Source of the DNA: Meinhardsimonia xiamenensis
GTDB lineage: Bacteria > Pseudomonadota > Alphaproteobacteria > Rhodobacterales > Rhodobacteraceae
Assembly: GCF_900102905.1 (NCBI RefSeq)
Contig: NZ_FNFV01000008.1
Location: forward strand, 1-64,000
Length of the DNA: 64,000 nt
Direction of reading: 5' to 3'
Shown: piece by piece, positions 7,092 through 19,990 of the stretch
Numbering within the stretch: the stretch's first letter is position 1
Layout: every line of letters starts with the position of its first letter
Program-made: the position numbers and the translations under genes
Notes under the pieces: generated by a model
What the model was told of the DNA's origin: nothing
Databases searched by the model: none
The model's input: only the letters and a program-made list of their open reading frames with translations

Positions 7092-9842
7092 GTGAACGAC
7101 ACTCCGGAACGTCCTGAAGACGAAGAAGAAAGCGGCGGCGCGGGCGACAGGGCGCAGTATCCTGTCATCTCCATCGAGCGCGAGATGCGCTCAAGCTATC
7201 TCGATTACGCGATGAGCGTGATCGTCTCGCGCGCCATTCCCGACCTGCGCGACGGGCTGAAGCCGGTGCACCGGCGCATCCTCTATGCGATGCACGAGAC
7301 CGGCAACACCCATGACAAGCCCTACCGCAAGTCTGCCCGCCCCGTGGGCGACGTGATGGGGAAATACCACCCCCATGGCGACGCGGCGATCTACGACGCG
7401 CTGGTGCGAATGGCGCAGGACTTCTCCATGTCCCTGCCGCTGCTCGACGGGCAGGGCAACTTCGGCTCGATGGACGGCGACAACCCCGCCGCCATGCGCT
7501 ACACCGAGGTGCGCATGGCCAAGGCAGCCTCCGCCCTTCTTGCCGACATCGAGAAGGACACCGTCGATTTCCAGCCCAACTACGACGGCAAGGACCGCGA
7601 GCCGGTGGTTCTGCCCGCGCGCTTTCCCAACATGCTGGTCAATGGCGCGGGCGGCATTGCCGTGGGCATGGCCACCAACATCCCGCCCCACAACCTCGGC
7701 GAGGTGGTGGACGCGACGCTCGCGCTGATCGAAAACCCCGATCTCGATTCGCTGCAGCTGATGGAATACATCCCCGGCCCCGATTTTCCGACCGGTGGGC
7801 TGATCCTTGGCCGCTCGGGGGCGCGCAAGGCCTATTTGGAGGGACGCGGCAGCGTCATCATCCGCGCCAGAACCCACATCGAGGAACTGCGCAAGGACCG
7901 CTACGCCATCGTCGTCGACGAGATCCCCTATCAGGTCAACAAGGCCGCACTCGTCGAGAAGATCGCCGATCTCGTGCGCGAGAAGAAGATCGAGGGCATC
8001 GCCCATGTGCAGGACGAATCCGACCGCCACGGCGTGCGGGTGGTGATCGAACTCAAGCGCGACGCCACGCCCGAGGTGGTGCTCAACCAGCTCTGGCGCT
8101 TCACGCCGCTGCAGACGAGCTTCGGCTGCAACATGCTGGCGCTCAACGGCGGCCGGCCAGAGCAGTTGAGCTTGCGGGATTTCCTGCAGTATTTCATCGA
8201 CTTCCGCGAGGAAGTTGTGACACGGCGCACGGCCTATGACCTCAGACGCGCGCGCGAGCGCAGCCATGTGCTGTGCGGTCTTGCGGTGGCCGTCTCCAAC
8301 GTGGACGAGGTGGTGGCGACGATCCGCGCCTCCGCCGATGCCGCCGAGGCGCGGGCGCGGCTGATGGAGCGGCGCTGGCCCGCCGCCGAGATCGCCGACT
8401 ACATCCGGCTCATCGACGACCCCACCCACAAGATGAACGAGGACGGCACCTACAACCTGTCCGAGACGCAGGCGCGTGCCATTCTCGACCTGCGGCTGCA
8501 GCGGCTCACGCAGATCGGGGTGAAGGAGGTGACCGACGAGCTTGAGGACCTGGCCGCGAAGATCCGCGACTACCTCGACATCCTGCGCTCGCGCGAGCGC
8601 ATCCGCGCCATCATCGCCGAGGAGCTCAGGGAGGTGCGCGCGGAATTCGCCGTGCCCCGTCGCACCGAAATCGTCGACTGGGAGGGGGACCTTGACGACG
8701 AGGACCTGATCGAGCGCGAGGAGATGGTCGTCACCGTCACCCAGTCGGGCTACATCAAGCGCACGCCGCTCGCCGAGTTCCGCGCCCAGAGGCGCGGCGG
8801 CAAGGGGCTCACCGGCATGGCCACCAAGGAGGATGACGCCGTCACCCGCCTCTTCGTGGCCAACACCCACGACCAGCTTCTCTTCTTCACCACCGACGGG
8901 ATGGTCTACAAGCTCAAGACCTGGCGGCTGCCGCTGGCCGCGCGCAACGCCCGCGGCAAGGCGATCGTCAACATCCTGCCGATCCCGCAGGGCGTCTCCA
9001 TCGCCGCGATCATGCCCGTGGACCGCCCCGAGGAGGAGTGGGACCAGCTGCAGATCATGTTCGCCACCTCTGCGGGCGACGTGCGGCGCAACGCGCTCTC
9101 GGACTTCGTCAACGTCAAGTCCAACGGCAAGATCGCCATGCGCCTGCCCGAGGGCGTGCGGCTCGTCAACGCGCGCATCTGTACCGAGGACGACGACGTG
9201 CTCTTGGTCACCGCGATGGGCCGGGCGATCCGCTTCCCCACCACCGAGGTGCGCGTCTTCAAGGGGCGCGAATCGACCGGCGTGCGCGGCATCCGCCTCG
9301 CGCCGGGCGACGAGGTGGTGTCGATGGCGATCCTGCGCCACTTCGAGGCCACGCCCGAGGAGCGCGCCGCCTATCTGAAGATGCGCCGGGCCGTGGCCGG
9401 GATGACCGAGGAGCCCGAGGCCGACGAGGACGAGCTCGATATGCCCGCCGGCATCGAGTTCAGCCCCGAACGCTATGCCGAGATGTCGGCGGCCGAGGAG
9501 CTCATTCTCACCATCACCGCGCGCGGCATGGGCAAGTTGTCCTCTTCGCACGACTATCCGGTGCGCGGCCGGGGCGGTCAGGGCGTGATGGCCTGCGACA
9601 AGGCGATGCGCGGCGGGCGGCTGGTGGCGAGCTTCCCGGTGGAGATTGATGACCAGATCATGCTGGTGACCAGCGCGGGCCAGTCGATTCGCGTGCCCGT
9701 CGCGGAGATCCCCTTCCGCTCGCGCGCCGCTGGCGGAGTCAAGGTGCTCGACATCCAGCCGGGAGAAGAGGTCGTGTCGGTGGCCTGGATCGCAGAGGGC
9801 GAAGACGAGGAGGAGCGGGAGGCGCCACGGAGCGACACCTGA
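7092..9842 (+). CDS. gyrA: DNA gyrase subunit A
   Basis: GyrA cuts and rejoins DNA in the type II topoisomerase that introduces negative supercoils. From the GTG at 7092 the protein has 916 residues. The N-terminal domain holds [20 protein letters not shown], the quinolone-determining segment [12 protein letters not shown] and the catalytic Tyr at about residue 137 ([10 protein letters not shown]). The GyrA box QRRGGKG opens the C-terminal beta-pinwheel. Position 83 (E. coli numbering) is Ala, as in several alphaproteobacteria with low intrinsic quinolone susceptibility. An acidic insertion (about residues 765-800, [12 protein letters not shown]) interrupts the pinwheel. A TTG at 7065 is a possible longer start but has no ribosome binding site. 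Confidence 0.96.
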   Translation: MNDTPERPEDEEESGGAGDRAQYPVISIEREMRSSYLDYAMSVIVSRAIPDLRDGLKPVHRRILYAMHETGNTHDKPYRKSARPVGDVMGKYHPHGDAAIYDALVRMAQDFSMSLPLLDGQGNFGSMDGDNPAAMRYTEVRMAKAASALLADIEKDTVDFQPNYDGKDREPVVLPARFPNMLVNGAGGIAVGMATNIPPHNLGEVVDATLALIENPDLDSLQLMEYIPGPDFPTGGLILGRSGARKAYLEGRGSVIIRARTHIEELRKDRYAIVVDEIPYQVNKAALVEKIADLVREKKIEGIAHVQDESDRHGVRVVIELKRDATPEVVLNQLWRFTPLQTSFGCNMLALNGGRPEQLSLRDFLQYFIDFREEVVTRRTAYDLRRARERSHVLCGLAVAVSNVDEVVATIRASADAAEARARLMERRWPAAEIADYIRLIDDPTHKMNEDGTYNLSETQARAILDLRLQRLTQIGVKEVTDELEDLAAKIRDYLDILRSRERIRAIIAEELREVRAEFAVPRRTEIVDWEGDLDDEDLIEREEMVVTVTQSGYIKRTPLAEFRAQRRGGKGLTGMATKEDDAVTRLFVANTHDQLLFFTTDGMVYKLKTWRLPLAARNARGKAIVNILPIPQGVSIAAIMPVDRPEEEWDQLQIMFATSAGDVRRNALSDFVNVKSNGKIAMRLPEGVRLVNARICTEDDDVLLVTAMGRAIRFPTTEVRVFKGRESTGVRGIRLAPGDEVVSMAILRHFEATPEERAAYLKMRRAVAGMTEEPEADEDELDMPAGIEFSPERYAEMSAAEELILTITARGMGKLSSSHDYPVRGRGGQGVMACDKAMRGGRLVASFPVEIDDQIMLVTSAGQSIRVPVAEIPFRSRAAGGVKVLDIQPGEEVVSVAWIAEGEDEEEREAPRSDT

Positions 9843-9970
9843 AGCACGACGGCGGGCGGCAGGGCGCAAGACGTTTCACCGCTCTGCCACAATCCGGCCC
9901 CGAAGTCGGCGGTTTCGCGGGCTTCTCTGCCACCTGAACGTGATGCAGAAGGCGTTGCGGGAGAGGTGTC

Positions 9971-10564
9971 ATGGGCGAACGTCAACAGCGGAAGGCAGTC
10001 AACACCGGGCGCCCCTCGGGGCTACTCGCCGGGCCGCGCGTGCAAGTGGCGCTCACCATCGCGCGGGTATCGCTGGCGCTCTACTTCCTTCTTTCGGCCA
10101 CGGGACTGGTCAGCGACCCCGTGATTCGCATGCTCTTCGATGGCTATGCCATCGGCGAGCCGGCGCGCCGGCTTCTCGAAGGATCGGTCATCGTTGCCGC
10201 GACGCTGGTGCTGTTCGGCGCGGCGACGCGGCCCGCGGCGCTTTATCTCGCGGTGTTCGTGATCTGGTCGGCCGGGCTGCAGGCCCATGGGCGCGTCGAG
10301 GCACAGGCTAGCGCGATCCCGGGCGCACTCGCCCTTTTCGCGGGCATGGTGCTCATCGCCGTCGACGCCCCCGAAAGCCCGCGCCGCCGCCGTCGCCCGG
10401 AGGGACCGATCCGCCCGCGCCGCATTGCGCCGAGGCGGGCCCTCCCGCTCAAGCGCGCCCCGCGAGGGCTGCCCCGGCCGGGCCGACCAGCCAGCGTTTC
10501 CCGCGCCGATCTTGATGAGACGCCCAACATCTTTGCCGACATCTGGGAGGAGGAAGCGGCCTGA
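9971..10564 (+). CDS. Small membrane protein with a basic C-terminal tail (hypothetical)
   Basis: This 197-residue protein is not confidently recognised. Residues 25-125 contain about four hydrophobic segments (ARVSLALYFLLSATGLVS, VIVAATLVLFGAAT, AALYLAVFVIWSAGL, GALALFAGMVLIAV), an arrangement reminiscent of DoxX-like proteins. After the last helix comes an unusually Arg/Pro-rich stretch (about 130-170), then an acidic end (ETPNIFADIWEEEAA). The start ATG has a good ribosome binding site (GGGAGAGG). It sits alone between gyrA and trmFO and is followed by a strong terminator. The basic tail probably faces the cytoplasm; no function can be assigned. Confidence 0.7.
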   Translation: MGERQQRKAVNTGRPSGLLAGPRVQVALTIARVSLALYFLLSATGLVSDPVIRMLFDGYAIGEPARRLLEGSVIVAATLVLFGAATRPAALYLAVFVIWSAGLQAHGRVEAQASAIPGALALFAGMVLIAVDAPESPRRRRRPEGPIRPRRIAPRRALPLKRAPRGLPRPGRPASVSRADLDETPNIFADIWEEEAA

Positions 10565-10589
10565 GCGCGCCTCCCCAAGGTGCCCGGAA

Positions 10590-10620
10590 AGGCCCCGCCC
10601 TGCCCCGGCGGGGCCTTTTC
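10590..10620 (+). terminator. Rho-independent terminator
   Basis: A perfect GC-rich stem (GGCCCCGCC, loop CTGCCCC, GGCGGGGCC) is followed by TTTTC. It lies 26 nt after the stop of the membrane protein gene and 32 nt before trmFO, separating the two transcripts. Confidence 0.85.
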
Positions 10621-10651
10621 ATTGCCCGCGCGCGCGCCTAACTAGGCGATC

Positions 10652-12004
10652 ATGTCCGACACGCTTCACATCATCGGCGGCGGCATGGCCGGGGTCGAGG
10701 CTGCCTGGGCGGCGGCGGGTGCCGGCGTGCCTGTCGTTATCCACGAGATGCGACCCGAGAAAGGCACCTTCGCCCACCGCACGGGCAAGCTCGCCGAGAT
10801 GGTCTGCTCGAACTCCTTCCGCTCCGACGACGACGAGAACAACGCCGTCGGCCTTTTGCACTGGGAGATGCGCGCGGCCGGAAGCCTGGTGATGCGTGCG
10901 GCTGACGCCAACCGGGTGCCCGCGGGCGGCGCGCTGGCGGTGGACCGCGAAGGCTTCTCCGACGCCGTCACCGCCGCCATCGAGGCGCATCCGCTCATCA
11001 CCGTCGAGCGCGGCGAGATCACCGCGCTGCCCGAGGCGGGCCACTGGATCATCGCCACCGGCCCCCTCACCTCGGGCGCGCTCGCCGAGGCCATCGCCGC
11101 CGAAACCGGGGCCGAGGCGCTGGCCTTCTTCGATGCGATCGCCCCCATCGTCCATGCCGATTCCATCGACATGACGGTGGCCTGGGCGCAGTCGCGATAT
11201 GACAAGGGCGAGACCGAGGAGGAGCGCCGCGCCTACATCAACTGCCCGATGACGCGGGAACAGTACGAGGCCTTCATCGACGCGCTTCTCGCGGCCGAGA
11301 AGACCGAGTTCCGCGAGGGCGAGACGGCGCAGTATTTCGACGGCTGCCTGCCGATCGAGGTGATGGCCGAGCGCGGGCGCGAGACGCTGCGCCACGGGCC
11401 GATGAAGCCCGTGGGCCTCACCAACCCGCACAAGCCGGGCGAGAAGCCCTATGCCGTGGTCCAGCTGCGCCAGGACAACGCGCTTGGCACGCTCTACAAC
11501 ATGGTCGGCTTTCAGACCAAGATGAAATATGGCGCACAAGTCGATGTTTTTCGGATGATTCCCGGCCTTGAGAATGCGCGGTTCGCGCGCCTTGGCGGCA
11601 TTCACCGCAACAGCTTCATCAACTCGCCAAGGCTTCTCGACCGGGAGATGCGGCTGAAGTCGAAGCCGCACATCCGTTTCGCCGGCCAGATCACCGGGGT
11701 CGAGGGCTATGTTGAATCGGCGGCGATGGGCATTCTCGCCGGACGGCTGGCCGCGGGGGAGATCCTCGGCCGTCCCATCGCCCCGCCCCCGCCGGAGACG
11801 GCCACCGGCGCGCTTCTGGCCCACATCACCGGCGGGGCGGACGCGAAGACCTTCCAGCCGATGAACGTGAATTTCGGCCTCTTTCCGCCCATCGAGGCGC
11901 GCGGTGGGCGCAAGGGCCGGCGCGAGCGCTACCGCGCCTATACCGACCGCGCCAAGGCCGCCTTCACCGCCTGGCTTGCCGAGAATGCCCTCGCCGCGGC
12001 CTGA
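10652..12004 (+). CDS. trmFO: Folate/FAD-dependent tRNA (uracil-54-C5) methyltransferase
   Basis: TrmFO methylates U54 of tRNA to ribothymidine using methylenetetrahydrofolate and FADH2. The 450-residue protein begins with an FAD Rossmann motif ([15 protein letters not shown]) and shows family stretches [45 protein letters not shown] and [15 protein letters not shown]. The C-terminal [13 protein letters not shown]-like and [11 protein letters not shown] segments are also typical of the GidA-related family. It overlaps the following gluQ by 20 nt, so the two tRNA-modification genes are probably cotranscribed. Confidence 0.95.
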   Translation: MSDTLHIIGGGMAGVEAAWAAAGAGVPVVIHEMRPEKGTFAHRTGKLAEMVCSNSFRSDDDENNAVGLLHWEMRAAGSLVMRAADANRVPAGGALAVDREGFSDAVTAAIEAHPLITVERGEITALPEAGHWIIATGPLTSGALAEAIAAETGAEALAFFDAIAPIVHADSIDMTVAWAQSRYDKGETEEERRAYINCPMTREQYEAFIDALLAAEKTEFREGETAQYFDGCLPIEVMAERGRETLRHGPMKPVGLTNPHKPGEKPYAVVQLRQDNALGTLYNMVGFQTKMKYGAQVDVFRMIPGLENARFARLGGIHRNSFINSPRLLDREMRLKSKPHIRFAGQITGVEGYVESAAMGILAGRLAAGEILGRPIAPPPPETATGALLAHITGGADAKTFQPMNVNFGLFPPIEARGGRKGRRERYRAYTDRAKAAFTAWLAENALAAA

Positions 12005-12878
12005 GGGAGCGTCCGCCTACGCGACCCGCTTTGCGCCCTCGCCCACGGGGCTTCTGCACCTCGGCCACGCCTACTCCGCGCTCGTCGCGGCGGAGCGCGC
12101 GCGCGCGCACGGCGGGCGATTCCTCCTGCGCATCGAGGACATCGACACCCCCCGCTGCCGGCCCGAATACGAGGCGGCGATCTACGAGGATCTCGCCTGG
12201 CTCGGTCTTGAGTGGGAAGAGCCGGTGATGCGCCAGTCCGACCGACGCGCGGCGCATGACGCCGCGCTGAAGCGGCTGGGGGAGATGGGCCTTCTCTACC
12301 CCTGCCGCTGCACCCGCGGCGACATCCGCGCGGCCCTCTCCGCCCCGCAGGAAGGCGCGCCTGTGATCGGCCCTGACGGTCTCGTCTATCCCGGCACCTG
12401 CCGTGGCCGCGCACTGGAGGAGGCCGGCGCGGGCGACGCGCTCAGGCTCGACATGGCCCGCGCGCTCGAGCGGCTGGGGCGCGCGCGCATCGCCTTCACC
12501 GAAACCGGCGGGGTGGTGAAGGAGCCGTCCGAGATGAGCGCCGCGCAGATCATCGAGGGCATCGGCGATGTGGTGCTGGCGCGGCGCGACATCGGCACCT
12601 CCTATCACCTCAGCGTGGTGGTGGACGATGCCGCGCAAGGGATCACCGAGGTGGTGCGGGGGGCCGATCTCTTCGCCGCCACCTTCATCCACCGGCTCTT
12701 GCAGGAACTTCTGGGCCTGCCCGAACCCGCCTATCACCACCACCGCCTGATTCGCGACGAAGCGGGCCGCAGGCTTGCCAAGCGTGACGATGCGCGCGCC
12801 ATCCGCCGCTACCGCGAGGAGGGCTCAACGCCCGAGGACATCCACCGCATGTTGGGGCTGGAAGCGGCTGACAGTTGA
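11985..12878 (+). CDS. gluQ: Glutamyl-queuosine tRNA(Asp) synthetase
   Basis: GluQ(RS) is a truncated glutamyl-tRNA synthetase paralogue that attaches glutamate to queuosine at position 34 of tRNA(Asp). It has the class I ATP site ([22 protein letters not shown]-like) and the IEDIDTPRC segment. A zinc site is formed by CRC (about residues 106-108) with the downstream YPGTC. The KMSKS equivalent is [11 protein letters not shown]. The 297-residue length and the lack of an anticodon-binding domain distinguish it from GltX. I chose the ATG at 11985, which overlaps trmFO by 20 nt; a longer frame from 11904 adds residues without family similarity. Confidence 0.92.
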   Translation: MPSPRPEGASAYATRFAPSPTGLLHLGHAYSALVAAERARAHGGRFLLRIEDIDTPRCRPEYEAAIYEDLAWLGLEWEEPVMRQSDRRAAHDAALKRLGEMGLLYPCRCTRGDIRAALSAPQEGAPVIGPDGLVYPGTCRGRALEEAGAGDALRLDMARALERLGRARIAFTETGGVVKEPSEMSAAQIIEGIGDVVLARRDIGTSYHLSVVVDDAAQGITEVVRGADLFAATFIHRLLQELLGLPEPAYHHHRLIRDEAGRRLAKRDDARAIRRYREEGSTPEDIHRMLGLEAADS

Positions 12879-12929
12879 GCGCTTCGCAGATGATCGAACT
12901 TGCCCCTTGCCCGGGGCGCATGGTGGCCC

Positions 12930-12991
12930 GGGCATGCGCCCGCCCGCCCCCAGGCGGGCGCATTCGCGCCCACCCGGGCGGACGCATGCCC
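12930..12991 (-). repeat. GGGCATGCG-bounded palindromic repeat, copy A
   Basis: A 62-bp element starts GGGCATGCG and ends CGCATGCCC. Read on the minus strand it is nearly identical to the sequence at 56588-56650 (copy B), including the shared core CCCGGGTGGGCGCGAATGCG. It lies between convergent gluQ and hisI and can fold into extended hairpins. It resembles a REP-like intergenic element; no protein is encoded in this 205-bp gap. Confidence 0.75.
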
Positions 12992-13083
12992 TCCGTCCCA
13001 CCCGTGGGCGAGTTCCACCGCAGGCAACCTTCTCCAACCTTGCCATGCACTGTCCGGCCCTCCGCGGGAGCGAGGCACGCGCC

Positions 13084-13449
13084 TCACGTCGAAGCTTCAG
13101 GCTCCATCAGCACCACCTCCTCGCCATCGCGGATCGCGGTGTAGAAGCAGGTACGCCGCAGCGTGTGGCAGGCCGGCCCGGTTTGGCGCACGAGAAGCAG
13201 AAGCGTGTCGCGGTCGCAATCCACCCGCATCTCCACGAGCTCCTGAACGTTGCCCGAGCTCTCCCCCTTCACCCAGAAGGCCTGGCGCGAGCGCGACCAG
13301 TAGGTGACCCGCCCCGTCTTGAGCGTGCGCCGCACGGCTTCGGCGTTCATCCACGCCATCATCAGAACCTCGCCCGTCTCCGCCTCCTGGGCGATGGCGG
13401 GGATGAGGCCGCGCGCGTCATAGCGAAGCGTCTCGGGGTCGAAGGGCAT
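13084..13449 (-). CDS. hisI: Phosphoribosyl-AMP cyclohydrolase
   Basis: HisI opens the adenine ring of phosphoribosyl-AMP in the third step of histidine biosynthesis. The 121-residue product (from ATG 13449, MPFDPETLRYDARGLIPAI) has the family motifs MMAWMNAEAVRRTLKTG, VTYWSRSRQAFWVKGESSGN, the metal-binding VDCDRD and the Cys/His zinc region ACHTLRRTCFY. No HisE domain is fused, as is usual in alphaproteobacteria. An in-frame ATG five codons upstream (13464) is possible. It is divergent from the iron-sulfur scaffold gene. Confidence 0.93.
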   Translation of the reverse strand: MPFDPETLRYDARGLIPAIAQEAETGEVLMMAWMNAEAVRRTLKTGRVTYWSRSRQAFWVKGESSGNVQELVEMRVDCDRDTLLLLVRQTGPACHTLRRTCFYTAIRDGEEVVLMEPEAST

Positions 13450-13512
13450 CTGTCGTCTTCCCATGGATCAGATCCCGGCCTATCTAGAAGGCAGGCCGGC
13501 CGAGGGAAAGAG

Positions 13513-13965
13513 ATGAGCGACACCGATCTGATCAAGCTTTACTCCGGGCGCATCCTCGAGCTTGCCGCCTCCATCCCTCATACCGAGCGGCTGAAGGCCC
13601 CGCAGGCCAGCGTGAAACGCCGCTCGCCGCTCTGCGGCTCAACGATCACGGTCGATGTGGTGCTCGACGATCAGGGTCGCATCGCCGAATTCGGGCAGGA
13701 TGTGAAGGCCTGCGCACTGGGTCAGGCGGCGGCATCGATCGTCGGGGCGAACGCCATCGGCCGGACGCGCGCCGAGATCGAGCGCGCGCGCGACCAACTG
13801 CGCGCCATGCTCAAGGAGGACGGCCCCACGCCCGACGCCCCCTTCGAGGAGCTTGAGGTGCTGCGCCCCGCGCGCGACTTCCGCAACCGTCACGCCTCGA
13901 TCATGCTTGCGCTGGAGGCCACCGCCGAGGCCATGGAAGAGGCCGAGAAGGCCGCCTGCGCGTGA
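13513..13965 (+). CDS. NifU/IscU-like iron-sulfur scaffold family protein
   Basis: This 150-residue protein has the IscU/NifU N-terminal fold. It begins MSDTDLIKLYSGRILELAAS after a GGGAAAGAG ribosome binding site. Two of the usual cluster ligands are visible, in SPLCGSTITVDVVLD and DVKACALGQAAASI. The third, usually in an HCS motif, is replaced (RNRHASIMLALEA, no Cys). Such proteins occur widely in alphaproteobacteria beside the Suf system, but their exact role is unsettled. The C-terminus is an acidic helix. Standard IscU function cannot be assumed with only two Cys. Confidence 0.85.
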   Translation: MSDTDLIKLYSGRILELAASIPHTERLKAPQASVKRRSPLCGSTITVDVVLDDQGRIAEFGQDVKACALGQAAASIVGANAIGRTRAEIERARDQLRAMLKEDGPTPDAPFEELEVLRPARDFRNRHASIMLALEATAEAMEEAEKAACA

Positions 13966-13978
13966 TCCTCACCCAGTG

Positions 13979-14015
13979 AAAAAAAGCCGCCGCGCTCCCG
14001 AGGGGGAGGCGGCGG
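13979..14015 (-). terminator. Rho-independent terminator for the minus-strand small ORF transcript
   Basis: On the minus strand a stem GCCGCC ... GGCGGC with a G/C-rich loop is followed by seven T residues (A-run at 13979-13985 on the plus strand). It would end a transcript coming from the LexA-box promoter near 14316, after the 40-codon ORF. It gives no T-tract for the plus-strand scaffold gene, which supports an independent minus-strand transcription unit. Confidence 0.75.
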
Positions 14016-14140
14016 AAGTGATGCGACTGTCGGAGCGTGGCCGGCTCGCTGGCGGGGGAGGCAGACCCCGCGGTGCAGCGCGCACGATGGGGACGAGGGC
14101 GCGCGGGCCGGCCGGAACAGATCGCAGGCAGAAACTCCTC

Positions 14141-14263
14141 TCAGAAGGCGCTCGGCAGGTGCAGGAAGGCCACCAGCATCACCGCGAGCGAGAACGCGCC
14201 CAGAAAGTCGCCGGCAAGCGTTTCGGGGCTTTCGCGGAAAAGCGCTCTCAATCTGGCGATCAT
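14141..14263 (-). CDS. 40-residue single-pass membrane peptide, putatively SOS-controlled
   Basis: This small gene is missed by length-filtered ORF finding. The minus strand reads MIARLRALFRESPETLAGDF followed by LGAFSLAVMLVAFLHLPSAF and TGA. Residues 1-16 form a charged, probably amphipathic N-terminus and 20-40 one membrane helix ending at the C-terminus. The ATG at 14263 is preceded by GGGAGG with 8-nt spacing. Upstream, at 14324-14338, lies GTTC-N7-GTTC, the alphaproteobacterial LexA box, beside a -10-like TACAAT. Downstream is a T-tailed terminator. The design resembles SOS-induced small division inhibitors such as Caulobacter SidA in logic, but I see no sequence basis to call it a homologue. 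Confidence 0.72.
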   Translation of the reverse strand: MIARLRALFRESPETLAGDFLGAFSLAVMLVAFLHLPSAF

Positions 14264-14315
14264 GGCCGTGACCTCCCTCACTCATGTTGCTCATTTGTTC
14301 TCACAGTCGGCACAC

Positions 14316-16763
<2,448 letters not shown>

Positions 16764-16764
<1 letters not shown>

Positions 16765-18851
16765 TGGGCCGGCCGCCCATCCTCTACCCGCTGTTCGCGG
16801 AGGTGGAGACGCTGCCCGGCGTCGGCCCCCGCATCGCCAAGCTCCTCGCGCAGATGGGCATCACCCGGCCGCGTGACCTTATCTTCACGCTGCCGCACTC
16901 GGGCATCGAGCGGCGCCGCATGGCCACGGTGCAGGGCGCGGCGCTGCCGGCCACGGTGGTGGTGGAGGTGGAGGTCATGCGCCATCTGCCGCCGCGCGCC
17001 AAGGGCCGGCCCTGGCGGGTGGAGGTGCGTGACCGCGCGCTTTCCTTCCAGCTCGTCTTCTTCCACCCGCGCGAGGACTGGATCCGCGCACAGCTTCCCG
17101 TCGGCGCGCGGCGCGTCGTCTCGGGGCGGGCGGAACTCTTCGACGGGATGGTGCAGATGCCCCATCCCGACTACATCGTCCCGCCCGAGGCGGCCGATGA
17201 CATCCCCGGTTTCGAGCCGGTCTATCCGCTCACCCAGGGGCTTTCCCAGAAAACCATGGCACGGGTGGTGGCCGAGGCTCTCAAGCGTGTGCCCGAGCTC
17301 GACGAGTGGATCGACCCCTCCCTGCGCGCCCGCGAGGCATGGCCGCGCTGGCACGAGGCGCTGGCCGAGGCGCATCATCCGCTGACGCCTCACGAGCTCG
17401 AGCGCGACGCGCCCGCCCGCCAGCGCCTCGCCTATGACGAGCTCTTTGCCCATCAGCTCACGCTCGCGCTTGCCCGGCTTCATCTGCGGCGCGCCAAAGG
17501 GCGGGTGACGCAGGGCGACGGGCGGCTCCGGGCGAAGGTGCTCGCCGCCCTGCCCTACACGCCCACCCGCGCCCAGCTGCGCGCGGTGGAGGAGATCGCC
17601 GCCGACATGGCCCGGCCGGAGCGGATGAACCGGCTCCTGCAGGGCGATGTGGGCGCGGGCAAGACGCTGGTTGCCTTCCTCGCGCTGCTCATCGCGGTCG
17701 AGGCGGGTGGTCAGGGCGCGCTGATGGCGCCGACCGAGATCCTCGCCCGCCAGCACCTCGCCGCGATGCGCCCGCTTGCGGAGGCCGCGGGCGTGCGGGT
17801 GGAGATCCTCACCGGCCGGGACAAGGGCGCGGAGCGGGCGGCCAAGCTGGAGCGCCTCGCCGCCGGCGAGATCGACATTCTCGTCGGCACCCATGCGCTC
17901 TTCCAGAAGGAGGTGACGTTTCGCGACCTGCGGCTTGCGGTCGTCGACGAGCAGCACCGCTTCGGCGTTGCCCAGCGCATGGAGCTTGGCGCCAAGGGGC
18001 GGGCGGCCGACATGCTGGTGATGACAGCCACGCCCATCCCCCGCAGCCTCGCGCTTGCCCATTACGGCGACATGGATGTCTCGCTTCTCGACGAGAAGCC
18101 GCCGGGGCGCAAGCCGGTCAAGACGGCGCTGGTCTCCTCGGCCCGCTACGAGGAGGTCGTTGCGCATCTGCGCGAGGCGGTGGCGCAGGGGCGGCAGGCC
18201 TACTGGGTGTGCCCGCTCGTCGAGGAGTCGGAGACGCTCGAGGCCACGGCCGCCGAGGAACGCTTCCGCGCCTTGCGCGCGGCGCTTGGCGAGGGTGTCG
18301 TGGGCCTCGTGCACGGGCAGATGCCCCCCGCCGAGAAGGATGCCGCCATGGCCGATTTCGAGGCCGGGCGAACGCGGGTTCTGGTCGCAACCACGGTGAT
18401 CGAGGTCGGCGTGGACGTGCCCAACGCCACGATCATGGTCATCGAGCATGCCGAGCGTTTCGGGCTTGCCCAGCTCCATCAGCTGCGCGGCCGCGTCGGG
18501 CGCGGATCGGCGCAATCCACCTGCCTGCTGATGTATCACCCGCCCTTGACCGATTCGGCCCGCAGGCGCCTCGAGATCCTGCGCGAAACGGAAGACGGCT
18601 TCCGCATCGCCGAGGAGGATCTGGCCATGCGCGGTGCGGGCGACGTGATCGGCACGGCGCAGTCAGGCCTGCCGCGCTTTCGCATCGCTGACCTCGAGCG
18701 TCAGGCGGCGCTCATGGCGCTCGCCCAGTCGGACGCGCGCAAGCTTCTCGCCGAAGACCCCGAGCTGCGCTCCCAACGCGGCGAGGCCGCGCGCGTGCTC
18801 CTGTGGCTGATGGAGGAGGAAAAGGCCATTCGTCTCATCAAGGTGGGCTGA
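16764..18851 (+). CDS. recG: ATP-dependent DNA helicase RecG
   Basis: RecG remodels stalled replication forks and branch-migrates Holliday junctions. From the ATG at 16764 (MGRPPILYPLFAEVETLPGV) it has 695 residues, the normal family length. The wedge/OB domain is N-terminal. The helicase motifs include Walker A GDVGAGKTLVA, motif II DEQHRFGV (the RecG-type DEQH), motif III MTATPIPRSLAL, and motif VI QLRGRVGRG. The C-terminal TRG region contains LDE/FRIADLERQ-type sequence. The start overlaps the ligA stop (TGATG), so the two repair genes form one operon. Confidence 0.97.
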
Positions 18852-19211
18852 CCGCCCCCTGCAGGCGGGCTGGGTGAAAAGGCACTCCCGCCGGTTCGGC
18901 AGGCCTTCGGCGTGTCACAAATCCGCCACGTCTCCCGGGCACGCCCCCCGCCACGTCTCCCGGGCACGCCCCCCGGATACGCGCCCTGACACGCCTCCCG
19001 ACACGCCTCGTGGATGGGGTCCTGGATGGGGAAACGCGCAGTGGTGCGCGCTGCACATGTCGCGCGGGCTCAGCTCCCGCATTGCGGCCGAGGACGACCG
19101 CCCCGCCTTTGCGGCCCGAATCCGTTCAGTGGATGCGCCCGCCACTTCGCGCCGGGTGTGGCCCCGCGTCCTGCCGCGCCCCCAGGCCCCTGGCCGCCCG
19201 CCGGCCACCCC
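18852..19211. other. 360-bp non-coding gap between recG and ctrA (convergent)
   Basis: No supported gene lies here; reading frames are short, mostly Arg/Pro/Gly and without ribosome binding sites. The gap holds a 25-bp tandem duplication (18925-18974) and further degenerate CACGCCTCCCG-like units up to about 19010. The early part (18852-18900) contains short inverted repeats such as CCTGCAGG that may help end recG transcription. Confidence 0.6.
18925..18974. repeat. Two perfect 25-bp tandem repeats
   Basis: The unit GCCACGTCTCCCGGGCACGC followed by CCCCC occurs twice without change and is followed by partial copies (ACACGCCTCCCG, ACACGCCTCGTG). There are no spacers, so it is not a CRISPR. 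Copy number could vary between strains by replication slippage. Confidence 0.85.
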
Positions 19212-19925
<714 letters not shown>

Positions 19926-19975
19926 GGCTCATACTCCGCGCCGTTCCACTTTCGGCCCAATCTCGCCGCGATTGG

Positions 19976-19990
19976 TTAACTCCACGTTAC
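19976..19990. promoter_or_regulatory. CtrA-like binding site upstream of ctrA
   Basis: TTAA (19976-19979), seven bases, TTAC (19987-19990) matches the CtrA consensus TTAA-N7-TTAA with one mismatch. It lies about 55 bp upstream of the ctrA start, suggesting autoregulation, and its right half overlaps the TAA stop codon of sciP. Confidence 0.5.

Noticed and set aside
7191-9869. An 892-codon open frame antisense to gyrA, and similar very long frames antisense to ligA (14278-16578), recG, the mnh operon and opp genes
   Set aside because: They mirror high-GC codon bias of the real genes (G/C at third positions), are rich in Arg, His, Gly and Asp, lack ribosome binding sites and resemble no family.
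13890-14294. A 134-codon minus-strand frame through the scaffold-peptide gap
   Set aside because: It is in another frame from the 40-codon peptide, reads through the terminator hairpin, runs antisense into the scaffold gene and has no recognisable features.
18925-18974. CRISPR array
   Set aside because: The repeats are directly adjacent with no spacers, and there are only two full units.
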